DNA of 10,954 bases from CAYZUC01 sp964481705. Lineage in GTDB: Bacteria; Bacillota; Clostridia; Lachnospirales; Lachnospiraceae. The DNA is taken from positions 1-10,954 of the forward strand of contig CAYZUC010000093.1 of the NCBI GenBank assembly GCA_964481705.1, in the 5' to 3' direction. The position numbers were made by a program, and so were the translations under genes. The notes under the pieces were generated by a model. The model was not told the origin of the DNA, made no database searches, and saw nothing but the letters and a program-made list of their open reading frames with translations. Shown here in pieces: positions 1 to 7,288 of this stretch (its first letter is position 1; every line of letters begins with the position of its first letter).

Positions 1-1102
1 CGTATTTATCTACTTCATAAACAAATCCATTTCGTTCAAAAATGGGAATAAACATCCCGGGTGGAATCAATCCTTTTATTGGATGTCGCCAGCGTACCAA
101 TGCCTCAGCACCAATAAGAGCACCTGTAAAATGATTGAACTGTGGCTGATACCAGACTTCAAACTGATGTCCCTGCAATGCCTGATTCATCTCGCTGATG
201 ACTGCCTGTTCATTCACAATTTTCTCTCTCATACTCTCCTCATAGTACGCTACATGCTGGTCATATAGACCCTTGATGGATTCCTTTGCCAGTACCGCTC
301 GATCATACATGGCACTTGGTTCAAGCGCACAATCCTCGACCAGATAACGTCCAATTGAAAAAGTAACAGGCAAAATAGAACCATCCAGTACGGATGCCTT
401 TCTGCGAATTTCCTTAATATCCTTGGTGTCAACAAAGCTCTGTGGATATAAAATTGCAAAGTGATCCGCCATAATTCTCGACATGATTGCTCCAGATTTT
501 GCAAAACCGTCAAAAAAGACATTTGCTATCCCCTTTAGTACCTCATCACCCTTTTTCATACCATATTGATCATTAATTATTTTAAATCGGTCAATATCAA
601 AGCAGGCCATGATGTAATAAGATGGTTCGTGACTCTGGACCAGTTCTTTCACTTTTTCAAAAAAGGCAGCACGGCTCATCAAGCCAGTCAATGCATCGAT
701 CCTGGTTGCATTGACTATAGCGGCCTGTTCTCTTAAGTTTATCGTATTCTTAAGACGATTTCTGAGTATATCTGCATCATAAGGCTTTAGGACATACTCA
801 ATAGCACCTGCATTCAGTGCTTTTCGTTCTGCTTCACGGTCATCTGTTCCTGTCGCAACAATAACCGGGATTTGTGACCATTCCGGATTCTTTTTCATTT
901 GCTCCAAAACTCCGTAACCATCCAATTCCGGCATAACAAGATCCAGTATCACAGCCGAAAGCTTAGCACTGTTTTCTTTTAATATCTCAATCGCTTCTAA
1001 ACCATTGACTGCCGGAATGGTATTATAATCCTCCTGCAGAATCTTACACAACAATTCGCGATTAATATCATTGTCTTCAACGACCAATACTGTTCTTCTC
1101 AT
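1..1102 (-). CDS. Response regulator with degenerate GGDEF and EAL domain (3' end cut by window edge)
   Basis: Cytoplasmic c-di-GMP signalling protein; 367 residues are visible and the reading frame is open to the window edge. Residues 1-120 form a REC domain: it starts MRRTVLVVEDND, with acidic residues 9-10, phosphoacceptor D54 (VILDLVMPELDG), T84 and K106 (LKPY). Residues about 130-280 are a GGDEF domain (RIDALTGL, FDIDRFKIINDQYG), but the signature is MADHF at 211-215 instead of GGDEF and no RxxD inhibitory site precedes it. It is therefore probably not a cyclase and may only bind nucleotide. An EAL domain begins near 300 (WYQPQF, then E333-A334-L335 followed by VRW), and most of it, including the remaining catalytic residues, lies outside. 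The start ATG at 1100-1102 follows a purine-rich GAGGGGAGAGG. I see no good promoter of its own between this start and the hairpin at 1135-1185. Domain calls are firm; phosphodiesterase output is inferred from the start of EAL only. Confidence 0.92.
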   Translation of the reverse strand, partial: MRRTVLVVEDNDINRELLCKILQEDYNTIPAVNGLEAIEILKENSAKLSAVILDLVMPELDGYGVLEQMKKNPEWSQIPVIVATGTDDREAERKALNAGAIEYVLKPYDADILRNRLKNTINLREQAAIVNATRIDALTGLMSRAAFFEKVKELVQSHEPSYYIMACFDIDRFKIINDQYGMKKGDEVLKGIANVFFDGFAKSGAIMSRIMADHFAILYPQSFVDTKDIKEIRRKASVLDGSILPVTFSIGRYLVEDCALEPSAMYDRAVLAKESIKGLYDQHVAYYEESMREKIVNEQAVISEMNQALQGHQFEVWYQPQFNHFTGALIGAEALVRWRHPIKGLIPPGMFIPIFERNGFVYEVDKY

Positions 1103-1134
1103 ATATGACCTCTCCCCTCTATCAAAAAACTACC

Positions 1135-1185
1135 TGCCATAATGAAAATAAACCGATACTCGATCGGTTTATTTTCATTATGGCA
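1135..1185 (-). terminator. Perfect 23-bp inverted repeat, probable bidirectional terminator after tRNA-Ala
   Basis: Arms 1135-1157 and 1163-1185 are perfectly complementary over 23 bp with a 5-nt loop (1158-1162). The loop-proximal stem ACCGAT/ATCGGT is followed by a T-rich arm (TTATTTT), and on the minus strand a run of six T lies about 5 nt beyond the outer arm. It begins 4 nt after the tRNA 3' end and lies 33 nt before the start codon of the next gene. A terminator for the tRNA transcript is the simplest reading. Because the symmetry extends well beyond a normal terminator stem, an operator or attenuator for the downstream gene is possible. Confidence 0.75.
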
Positions 1186-1189
1186 CAAA

Positions 1190-1262
1190 TGGAGCATAGG
1201 GGGATCGAACCCCTGACCTCCAGATTGCGAACCTGGCGCTCTCCCAGCTGAGCTAATACCCC
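1190..1262 (-). tRNA. tRNA-Ala (anticodon CGC)
   Basis: The 73-nt minus-strand sequence folds as a full cloverleaf: acceptor GGGGTAT/ATGCTCC, D stem GCTC/GAGC, anticodon stem CCAGG/TCTGG with loop TTCGCAA, 5-nt variable region, and T stem AGGGG/CCCCT with loop TTCGATC. Anticodon CGC reads the alanine codon GCG. The G3-U70 wobble pair, the main alanine identity element, is present, with discriminator A. The CCA end is not encoded (TTT follows). It has its own promoter upstream and a strong hairpin just downstream. Confidence 0.95.
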
Positions 1263-1275
1263 TTAAACTAACTTA

Positions 1276-1305
1276 AGTATACGCCCACCGGTGCACAAAA
1301 ATCAA
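1276..1305 (-). promoter_or_regulatory. Promoter for tRNA-Ala
   Basis: Minus-strand TTGATT (1300-1305) and TATACT (1276-1281) are separated by 18 nt, giving a predicted transcription start near 1269, about 7 nt before the mature tRNA 5' end. Position and match suit a sigma-A promoter for the tRNA. It lies within the 58 nt between the EAL-REC-GGDEF gene and the tRNA. Confidence 0.6.
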
Positions 1306-1320
1306 TCCCTTCCCTCCATA

Positions 1321-3573
1321 TTAACCAGTATTATTTGAGTTTGCTGCTTCCATAACAGACTTAGACAGAATACGCTCTATCGCCCCGATTTGCGGCGGCA
1401 GCATTAAAATATCCCTAAGCTTTAACTGCAATGCTCCTTTCAAACGCAGCATATCCCCATCTTTACAAATCGCAACAAGCGGAACATAACGACGATTATT
1501 TTGCTGGAGCAGATACTGGTATATAAAATCCGAAGTATCCATAACATGCTCCTGCATATCAATACATACAACACTGATATTTTTTGAATAACGTTCAAAC
1601 GCCTGCATCAGTTCATCACTGTCTTTTACCAGAACAAATCCAGCGCTCTCACCGTAAGTCAATGCAATCGTTGAGAATACCTGTTCACTTTGACTATGTA
1701 TCAAGATAACAGGTCTCTGATCATCGATTTCAATTGACGGTATCTTCTCACCATGTACAACCACACGACCTTTACCAGATTCCTTTGCCGTATAAAGAGC
1801 CTGATCAGACCGTTCAAATAACCGGTCAAAGGTGTCCCCACTTTCAGAAAATGCAAGTCCGACGCTAACACTAATACTAATATTGTACTTACGAATACAA
1901 TTTACCATTACCTCTTTTATTATTTCTAGAGCTTTCAGCCGCGCGGTTTCACGGCTCTGAATCTTCGCCACAAATATGACGAATTCATCACCACCAAATC
2001 TNNNNNNNNNNNNNNNNNNNNNNNNNNNNNNNNNNNNNNNNNNNNNNNNNNNNNNNNNNNNNNNNNNNNNNNNNNNNNNNNNNNNNNNNNNNNNNNNNNN
2101 NACCAAATCTGTTTTTCGTACAGCATTTGTAAGCTCATCGGCAACACAGCGGATAATCTTATCTCCCATTAAATGTCCATACCGATCATTTACCATCTTA
2201 AAATCATCGATATCGATTACCATTAACGCCATCTGTTCGTGTGCAAAGCTCTCCATCATACGTATAGACAAATCACTGAAAGCCACTTTATTTAGCAGCG
2301 AAGTCGCAGGATCCAGTTCCGGCTTCTGTTTATATTTCTGTTCAATGATATCAAAAATGGAAGTCCGGCAGCTCAAATCCATGACATGATTCACACGTGC
2401 CGATACAATCTCTCTTCTGTAAGGCTTCGTAATATAATCATATGCTCCTTCGCGAAAAGCCTCAACTTGACTTTGCTCGTCCTGATCCACTGTAATCATA
2501 ATCTGCGGAATCATACTTAGACTTTCATCCTGCTTACAATAGCGCAGAAATTCAATTCCACTCATACCCGGCATGAATTTATCAATAAGAATCAAGCGTA
2601 CTCGATTCTTATTCTTCTTAAGATAAGCGAGTGCAGCTTCCGCACTATCACATTTATGCACATGATACAGACTCTGAAATATCTCCTGTAGAATTTCTCT
2701 GCTGGACTCTTCATCATCTACCACAAGCAATGTAAGATTATGCTTGGGCAATATCTTGCTGTCACATTTATCTTCTTCCTCCAAATTTCCTTCTCCTGAA
2801 AAAACGTATTGTTCTTCAAAGGATTTCTGAGGTATTACGTCCGACATAAAATAGCCTTGAATAAAATCACAACCAGCTCCCTGTAAAAAATCCTTCTGAC
2901 GACGATTCTCTACATTCTCAGCTATTACGGAGATTCCCAACCAATTTGCCATCCGGATTACCGACGAAAGCACAATCTCATCATTATCAAAATTCTCAAC
3001 CAGCGGAAAAAGATTCATATCCAGCTTGATTGCATCTATTGGGAGGTTCTTGATTGTATTAATTGAGAACTGACCGCTCCCAAAATCATCCATGATAACG
3101 GAAAAGCCAGCGGTATGCAGATTACAAACTGCATTCTGCATGGTATTCGGCTGATCATGATACATTTTCTCTGTCATCTCGAGCTGCAGGTAAGAGGACG
3201 GAATCTTATACTTTTCCAGCAAACGTTTTAGCGCACTGGATAAATCCGGTCTCATAAATGTCATCATTGATAAATTAACAGAAATAGGATATGGTTTCTT
3301 TCCTTTTTCCATCCACCCACGCAGGATTCCACAGGTATGCTCCAAAACATATCGGTCAAGTGCAATCAGCATTTCTCCCTTTTCCATACAAACGATAAAT
3401 TCCTCCGGCATAATACAGCCTCTTTTGGGATGCTGAATACGCACCAAGGCTTCTGAGCCACAGACGGTCTCTGTGACCAAATTGAACTTTGGCTGGAGGA
3501 ACACCGTAAACCATTCCTTTTCTAATGCTTCTTTAATCTCTTCAATACTTAGCTTTCTCTCATCAGCATCCAT
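1321..3573 (-). CDS. EAL-REC-GGDEF-REC-like bifunctional c-di-GMP protein
   Basis: Cytoplasmic protein with both c-di-GMP hydrolase and synthase signatures. EAL (about 10-250) is complete: E41-A42-L43, N100, E132/E135 (LEMTE), D162-D163 (DDFGSG), K183, E219 and Q239 are all present. REC (about 280-398) has D286/D287, phosphoacceptor D331, T361 and K383 (TKPY). GGDEF (about 415-590) has IDIDDFK and an intact RFGGDEF; RxxD at 486-489 forms a product-inhibition I-site if the N gap is really about 4 nt. The C-terminal 120 residues resemble a second receiver, with an aspartate in VVCIDMQ but no clear conserved lysine, so probably not phosphorylated. Domain order is reversed from the usual REC-GGDEF-EAL. 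The listed length of 750 includes 34 unknown residues; the true length is probably near 718. The start ATG lies 3 nt after a 10-N gap that hides any ribosome binding site, so the start is provisional. No strong terminator follows. Confidence 0.92.
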   Translation of the reverse strand: MDADERKLSIEEIKEALEKEWFTVFLQPKFNLVTETVCGSEALVRIQHPKRGCIMPEEFIVCMEKGEMLIALDRYVLEHTCGILRGWMEKGKKPYPISVNLSMMTFMRPDLSSALKRLLEKYKIPSSYLQLEMTEKMYHDQPNTMQNAVCNLHTAGFSVIMDDFGSGQFSINTIKNLPIDAIKLDMNLFPLVENFDNDEIVLSSVIRMANWLGISVIAENVENRRQKDFLQGAGCDFIQGYFMSDVIPQKSFEEQYVFSGEGNLEEEDKCDSKILPKHNLTLLVVDDEESSREILQEIFQSLYHVHKCDSAEAALAYLKKNKNRVRLILIDKFMPGMSGIEFLRYCKQDESLSMIPQIMITVDQDEQSQVEAFREGAYDYITKPYRREIVSARVNHVMDLSCRTSIFDIIEQKYKQKPELDPATSLLNKVAFSDLSIRMMESFAHEQMALMVIDIDDFKMVNDRYGHLMGDKIIRCVADELTNAVRKTDLXXXXXXXXXXXXXXXXXXXXXXXXXXXXXXXXXXRFGGDEFVIFVAKIQSRETARLKALEIIKEVMVNCIRKYNISISVSVGLAFSESGDTFDRLFERSDQALYTAKESGKGRVVVHGEKIPSIEIDDQRPVILIHSQSEQVFSTIALTYGESAGFVLVKDSDELMQAFERYSKNISVVCIDMQEHVMDTSDFIYQYLLQQNNRRYVPLVAICKDGDMLRLKGALQLKLRDILMLPPQIGAIERILSKSVMEAANSNNTG
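2002..2101. other. Assembly gap (100 N) inside the GGDEF domain
   Basis: Both flanks carry the same 9-mer ACCAAATCT (1993-2001 and 2102-2110). The coding strand reads ...KTDL, then the gap, then RFGGDEF. Family proteins read TDLVARFGGDEF here, so only about 4 nt appear to be missing, which also keeps frame. The 100 N are a placeholder. Confidence 0.9.
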
Positions 3574-3576
3574 CTT

Positions 3577-3586
3577 NNNNNNNNNN
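3577..3586. other. Assembly gap (10 N) just before the start codon of the EAL-REC-GGDEF gene
   Basis: Ten N lie 3 nt upstream of ATG 3571-3573, where a ribosome binding site should be. A further upstream start cannot be excluded because the frame across the gap is unknown. Confidence 0.9.
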
Positions 3587-3702
3587 AAAAAGAGAAGCTA
3601 ATCTGTCTCCTCGTACAATACGAGTTTTCAAATTGCTCCTTGGGATTCCATCACATGATGCAATATACAATTATGAATGTCTCATGAATTCCCTCTTATT
3701 GA

Positions 3703-3724
3703 TTATAATATCCCCATATTATAA
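3703..3724. repeat. AT-rich perfect inverted repeat (9-bp arms, CCCC loop)
   Basis: TTATAATAT (3703-3711), CCCC, ATATTATAA (3716-3724). On the minus strand, the candidate extended -10 element (TGTTATAAT) overlaps one arm, so it could be an operator or simply two -10-like sequences in opposite orientation. It is too AT-rich to be a good terminator. Confidence 0.55.
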
Positions 3725-3726
3725 CA
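3718..3726 (-). promoter_or_regulatory. Candidate extended -10 promoter for the EAL-REC-GGDEF gene
   Basis: The minus strand reads TGTTATAAT, a perfect extended -10 (TGnTATAAT), about 145 nt upstream of the start codon. No good -35 is found at 17-18 nt. It competes with the promoter at 3765-3793. Confidence 0.35.
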
Positions 3727-3764
3727 AGAACTGTAGCACCCTTCATGTCCTACAATTAACTAAT

Positions 3765-3793
3765 ATTTTACACCAAAAGTATTGATTTGTAAA
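3765..3793 (-). promoter_or_regulatory. Candidate sigma-A promoter for the EAL-REC-GGDEF gene
   Basis: Minus-strand TTTACA (3788-3793) and TAAAAT (3765-3770) with a 17-nt spacer. The 11-mer around the -35 (CTTTACAAATC) is identical to that of the SOS promoter at 7665-7693, but no LexA box is present here. It would give a leader of roughly 185 nt. Confidence 0.5.
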
Positions 3794-3855
3794 GTATTTT
3801 GGCACATTTTCGCCTTACTTCCACTACACTCAAACAATTCATATGTATTAAGAAA

Positions 3856-5540
3856 CTATTTGTAAAATTGTGTAATTCTCTCGCGACATTCCAAAAAAAC
3901 CCCACCTATCGTCGGATCAAAATGTGTCCCAAGCGAATCCTGTATTACATCAAATGCGTCTTCACAGCTTTGACTCTCTTTGTAGCATCGTTTACTTACC
4001 AAAGCATCGAATACATCTGCCAATGCCATAATCCTTGCCTCTAATGGTATTTGCTCTCCGGTAAGACCCTCCGGATAGCCTTCTCCATTCCATTTTTCAT
4101 GATGATAATGTGCAATGTTCTTGCTGATTTCTACAAATCGATCCTCTTCCACATCCTTTAAGACCTTTTCAACAATTTCAGCACCCTTTGCTGCATGAAG
4201 TTTCATAATCTCATATTCTTCCGGTTCATAACGTCCCGGCTTCTTCAAAACCCGGTCATCAACAGCGATCTTACCCATATCATGCATTGGTGCCGCTTTC
4301 ACAACATATTCACAGTAATCATCATCCATTACATCACGATATNNNNNNNNNNCAGCTCATCAACGAGAATCCTTACCACACCGCTGGTCCTCTTAATATG
4401 TCCTCCTGTATTATCGTCACGACTCTCAACTACATCTGCCATACCCAGAATCATCTTATCCTGCATCGCGCGGATATGTGCCGTCTGTTCTTCAACAGAT
4501 TTCTTCAATTCGGTATTATAATTATTAATCAGATTAATATACTTTTGTTGCTTTGTGTCATCCACAATCTCAATCAGACAACCAATTTTCTTGTTCTTGG
4601 CTCCATTGTATAAGTACCGCTTGGTACATTTCAGCTCTCTTTCAGGCTGATGAATGTATTTCACATAGTCATCGGACCTATCTAACCAGGTCACAAAATT
4701 ATCATATAATTGCTTATGCTCTTCTTCCGATATATGACGATCTACCTTCAACAACTTTATTTCCGGAAAAAAGACTTCTGCCAAAGCATTCGTACCTGTA
4801 TAACGCTTCTTATCATCAAATACGATATAAGCTGTCGTATCCTCATGCTTTCCCGCATTTACTATATTCCCTGCCAAATCATACATCGAAATTCTTCGAA
4901 GAAGTCCAATGATAATCAATTCAAAAAATATATAGGCAAAGGATAATAGTTCAAACCGTATGTGCAGCACCCGCTCCAGGAAATAGCAGGACATAACTAA
5001 TATCTCCGAGATAAAGATATGTATCAGATTACGATACGATACATTTCTCTTTTTATGGAACGCATAGATAATGACCCCTAACGTAGCAATGGCATATCCA
5101 TATAGCAAAATCGAGTAGAGAATATGCGTTGGTCCGTATGTCTTTTCCAGATAAGTCACACCATACTCCGTAACAACATGTACCTCCTGATAATAAATGC
5201 GACTATATCCAATGGTACAGACCAGAATCATGACTATCATACTGTAGATAAACAACGCTGTCACAATACTGCGCGACTTACGCATATCGCACAGCTCCAT
5301 GATGACCATCAGCATAAACATTGGCAGAAAGCATCCTCCCAAATAAGAAATCTTATTGGCCAGGATTGCGGATTCCAACGTTCTGGACGTGACCAATGCA
5401 AGGTATCCTACATTGCTCACTGCTATAGATACAAACATCAGTAAGATGAAGCGCTGATTATGGCTATTATCTGTATTGACCAAAACATAAATCATAGTAA
5501 TCGAGATAATCAATGCCAATACATACAGGATTACGGTCAT
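3856..5540 (-). CDS. Seven-TM sensor HD-GYP phosphodiesterase (one gene split by an assembly gap)
   Basis: Membrane-bound sensor with an HD-GYP output domain; that family hydrolyses c-di-GMP. Residues 1-213 contain seven hydrophobic spans (about 2-22, 30-50, 66-84, 92-111, 137-160, 171-189, 195-213), like the 7TM region of some histidine kinases. Residues about 230-330 look PAS-like, a short helical linker follows (about 332-360), then HD-GYP: ESRDDNTGGHIKRT (372-385), and after the gap APMHDMGKI, a conserved histidine in KLHAAKG, HYHHEKWNGEGYP and ALADVFDAL. All key metal-ligand motifs are visible. A 10-N gap (4343-4352) falls between DEL and YRDVMDDD; counted as 10 nt it shifts frame and creates a false stop at 4329-4331, so the two halves must be joined. 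GAGGAGG lies 7 nt upstream of the ATG. The gene starts 24 nt after the 70-aa gene and is probably in the polymerase operon. Confidence 0.9.
4343..4352. other. Assembly gap (10 N) inside the HD-GYP domain
   Basis: The coding frames on the two sides match only if the missing length is 3k+2 nt, so 10 is not the real length. From family spacing between the TGxHxxR region and the HD motif I expect a few to about fifteen missing residues. The apparent frameshift is artificial. Confidence 0.88.
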
Positions 5541-5564
5541 ATAGTTCCTCCTCGCTGTTACTTG

Positions 5565-5777
5565 TTATTCCAAGAATACTGGAGTTGTCTCGTTAAATAC
5601 TGCCTCTTCATGTTCCTGTGAGGTCTTCTCTACAGCATCTTCATAACCGGTTAATGCTGCAAATGGTGCAAACTGTGCTGCTCGATTCCGAATAGACATC
5701 TGTGGATGGTCCTTGGACACGTGATGCTCCAAATGGATAATGTCTTCGTAAGAATCGGAATTGCATCCGTTACTCAT
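5565..5777 (-). CDS. 70-aa conserved companion of Clostridial Y-family polymerases
   Basis: Small, soluble, acidic protein with a block around residues 11-47 (YEDIIHLEHHVSKDHPQMS, then RNRAAQFAPFAALTGYEDA). I recognise this block from small genes next to UmuC/DinB-like polymerases in Clostridia; biochemical function unknown to me. The relatives I recall are longer (over 100 aa), with a C-terminal half resembling YolD-type proteins; this one stops shortly after the conserved block, so it may be a short version or truncated. Its ATG (5775-5777) overlaps the polymerase stop as ATGA, and GGAGG lies 9 nt upstream, so translational coupling is likely. The HD-GYP start is 24 nt downstream. Confidence 0.8.
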   Translation of the reverse strand: MSNGCNSDSYEDIIHLEHHVSKDHPQMSIRNRAAQFAPFAALTGYEDAVEKTSQEHEEAVFNETTPVFLE

Positions 5778-7204
5778 GCTTTATGACCTCCAATCTGACT
5801 GTTTCTTTCTATCGTCATCCCGCCATCCTCCAGATTCATGCCTTTTAGAATAGCATTCTTACCATATTTTTCCTTGATTTTGAGAATCGCCTGCTGCATT
5901 CTCTTTTCTCGCTCGAGATTTCTTTCTTCTTCCTGTCTGTCTCCTTCTTCCATAAACGAGAATAGATCCATCTGTTCAAAGTTCTGCTCTTCGACTTCAC
6001 TCTCCGCCACCACGGAATTCGCTGTGACATATACCCTCCGTACCAGAAGGTCTGGATTGACAATCCGTTCATATAATTGCATCATCGCATCCATGATCAT
6101 CGTCGTGGAGGAATTCTTCTTACTCATATTTACCGTTCCGTGCGCATGCTTGGGAATCTTACGTCCATAATGATCCGTTGTAACCGGTCCCTTGTATTTT
6201 TTTACAATTCCTGGATTTGTCAAATTATCAATATCATATCCAATTGTCAAAACGAGCTGATCGGTAACCAGCTTTTTTGATACAAGATCCAATACCAGAA
6301 GATCAGTCATCTCTCTTACGATCAGTCTGGCCTTTTCATAAGAATAGGGATGCTGTAAAACCTGTCCGGCACCCATGCTGCTGTTCTCTGGTCGATAAGC
6401 CTTCACATCCTCTATCCGGCAGGGTTCCCATCCCCACGCGTGATCGATCAGCAGCTCTGCATTTACACCAAACAAACGATATAAGAGTTCCTCATTGTGA
6501 AAATCCCGATATTCTCCAACAGAGCATCGTGCAATATCACCCATGGTCATTAATCCGACCTCTTCCAACTTTTTCGCAATTCCTCTTCCTACCCGCCAAA
6601 AGTCAGTCAAAGGTCGATGTCCCCACAATTGCTTCCGATAAGTCTCTTCATCCAGTTCTGCCAGACGGACACCATCCGCATCTGCCTGTGCATGCTTCGC
6701 CACAATATCCATTGCTATCTTGCACAGATAAAGATTCGTTCCGATCCCGGCGGTAGCCGTAATACCAGTCTCCTTTAATACATCACGTATCATGGTCATC
6801 GCCAGCTCGCGCGGAGTCTGGTGATAAATATTCAGATACTGTGTAACATCCATAAACACTTCATCCACCGAATAAACATGAATATCCTCCGGTGCAATAT
6901 ACTTCAAGTAAATATTATAGATTCTGGTGCTGTACTCCATGTAAAGAGCCATACGTGGTTTTGCAACCAAATAATCTATTTTATTCTCTTTTGCCTTCTG
7001 GACAACCTCAAACAGTCTCGCACGTCCCGGTATTCCATATGCCTTCAGAGATGGAGAAACTGCGAGACAAATTGTTTTCGCCGTACGATCCGGATCTGCC
7101 ACTACTAAATTTGTCGTCAGCGGATCCAGGGAGCGCTCTACACACTCTACCGAAGCATAAAACGATTTCAAATCAATGGCAATATATATACGAGAGTCTT
7201 CCAT
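5774..7204 (-). CDS. Y-family (UmuC/DinB-like) translesion DNA polymerase
   Basis: Error-prone polymerase that copies past damaged bases, 476 aa from the chosen start. Catalytic acidic residues are D11 (IAIDLKSFYASVE), D114 and E115 (YSVDEVFMD); Tyr16 sits at the steric gate that excludes ribonucleotides, as in UmuC. A helix-hairpin-helix region follows (WRVGRGIAKKLEEVGL, about 203-218), then the little-finger domain (about 260-400). QMDLF at 411-415 matches the beta-clamp binding motif, so it should act at the replication fork. The tail (KYGKNAILKGMNLEDG, then IGGHKA) is typical of Clostridial members. I chose ATG 7204 because AAAGGA lies 9 nt upstream; an in-frame ATG at 7240 lies only about 12 nt from the predicted start of the local promoter and lacks a good ribosome binding site. 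It overlaps the 70-aa gene by 4 nt. The upstream SOS promoter and its own promoter probably both drive it. Confidence 0.93.
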   Translation of the reverse strand: MEDSRIYIAIDLKSFYASVECVERSLDPLTTNLVVADPDRTAKTICLAVSPSLKAYGIPGRARLFEVVQKAKENKIDYLVAKPRMALYMEYSTRIYNIYLKYIAPEDIHVYSVDEVFMDVTQYLNIYHQTPRELAMTMIRDVLKETGITATAGIGTNLYLCKIAMDIVAKHAQADADGVRLAELDEETYRKQLWGHRPLTDFWRVGRGIAKKLEEVGLMTMGDIARCSVGEYRDFHNEELLYRLFGVNAELLIDHAWGWEPCRIEDVKAYRPENSSMGAGQVLQHPYSYEKARLIVREMTDLLVLDLVSKKLVTDQLVLTIGYDIDNLTNPGIVKKYKGPVTTDHYGRKIPKHAHGTVNMSKKNSSTTMIMDAMMQLYERIVNPDLLVRRVYVTANSVVAESEVEEQNFEQMDLFSFMEEGDRQEEERNLEREKRMQQAILKIKEKYGKNAILKGMNLEDGGMTIERNSQIGGHKA

Positions 7205-7213
7205 GATTTCATT

Positions 7214-7219
7214 TCCTTT
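7214..7219 (-). promoter_or_regulatory. Ribosome binding site that decides the polymerase start
   Basis: AAAGGA, 9 nt upstream of ATG 7202-7204. It favours this start over the in-frame ATG at 7240, which has no comparable site. Confidence 0.7.
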
Positions 7220-7259
7220 CACTCTTTCCGGCAAAGGCATAAGCTTTCTTATACCTTAT

Positions 7260-7288
7260 ATTCTATCTTTTTAAATTCTATCCGTCAA
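7260..7288 (-). promoter_or_regulatory. Internal promoter ahead of the polymerase gene
   Basis: Minus-strand TTGACG (7283-7288) and TAGAAT (7260-7265), 17-nt spacer, inside the 142-nt gap between the 90-aa gene and the polymerase. Predicted start near 7252 gives a leader of about 48 nt. No LexA box overlaps it, so it could give SOS-independent basal expression. A weak 5-bp repeat, GTATT/AATAC (7294-7310), lies just upstream. Confidence 0.5.

Larger units (their letters stand above)
3587..3855. other. Intergenic leader between the HD-GYP and EAL-REC-GGDEF genes
   Basis: About 270 AT-rich bases with no convincing gene. It holds two promoter candidates, a 22-nt palindrome (3703-3724) and a small hairpin (3610-3624, CTCGTA/TACGAG with 3-nt loop). 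I see no rho-independent terminator after the HD-GYP stop. I looked for the conserved bases of a GEMM c-di-GMP riboswitch and did not find them. Confidence 0.6.

Noticed and set aside
250..522. Minus-strand 90-codon frame inside the left-edge response regulator
   Set aside because: It is a shifted frame of the GGDEF-EAL coding sequence.
1186..1262. tRNA-Ala as an integration site for a mobile element
   Set aside because: No integrase, direct repeat of the tRNA 3' end or other mobile gene is visible in the window.
1935..2147. Minus-strand frame across the 100-N gap reading DLVVMNSS
   Set aside because: It arises only if the two contig ends overlap by the shared 9-mer; it is out of frame with GGDEF, which is otherwise intact.
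3587..3765. c-di-GMP (GEMM) riboswitch in the leader of the EAL-REC-GGDEF gene
   Set aside because: A long leader before a c-di-GMP gene is suggestive, but I cannot find the conserved core bases or paired stems of that class.
7205..7240. Upstream ATG of the polymerase at 7240 (488 aa)
   Set aside because: It lies about 12 nt from the predicted transcription start without a good ribosome binding site, while AAAGGA precedes ATG 7204. It remains possible from the upstream SOS transcript.
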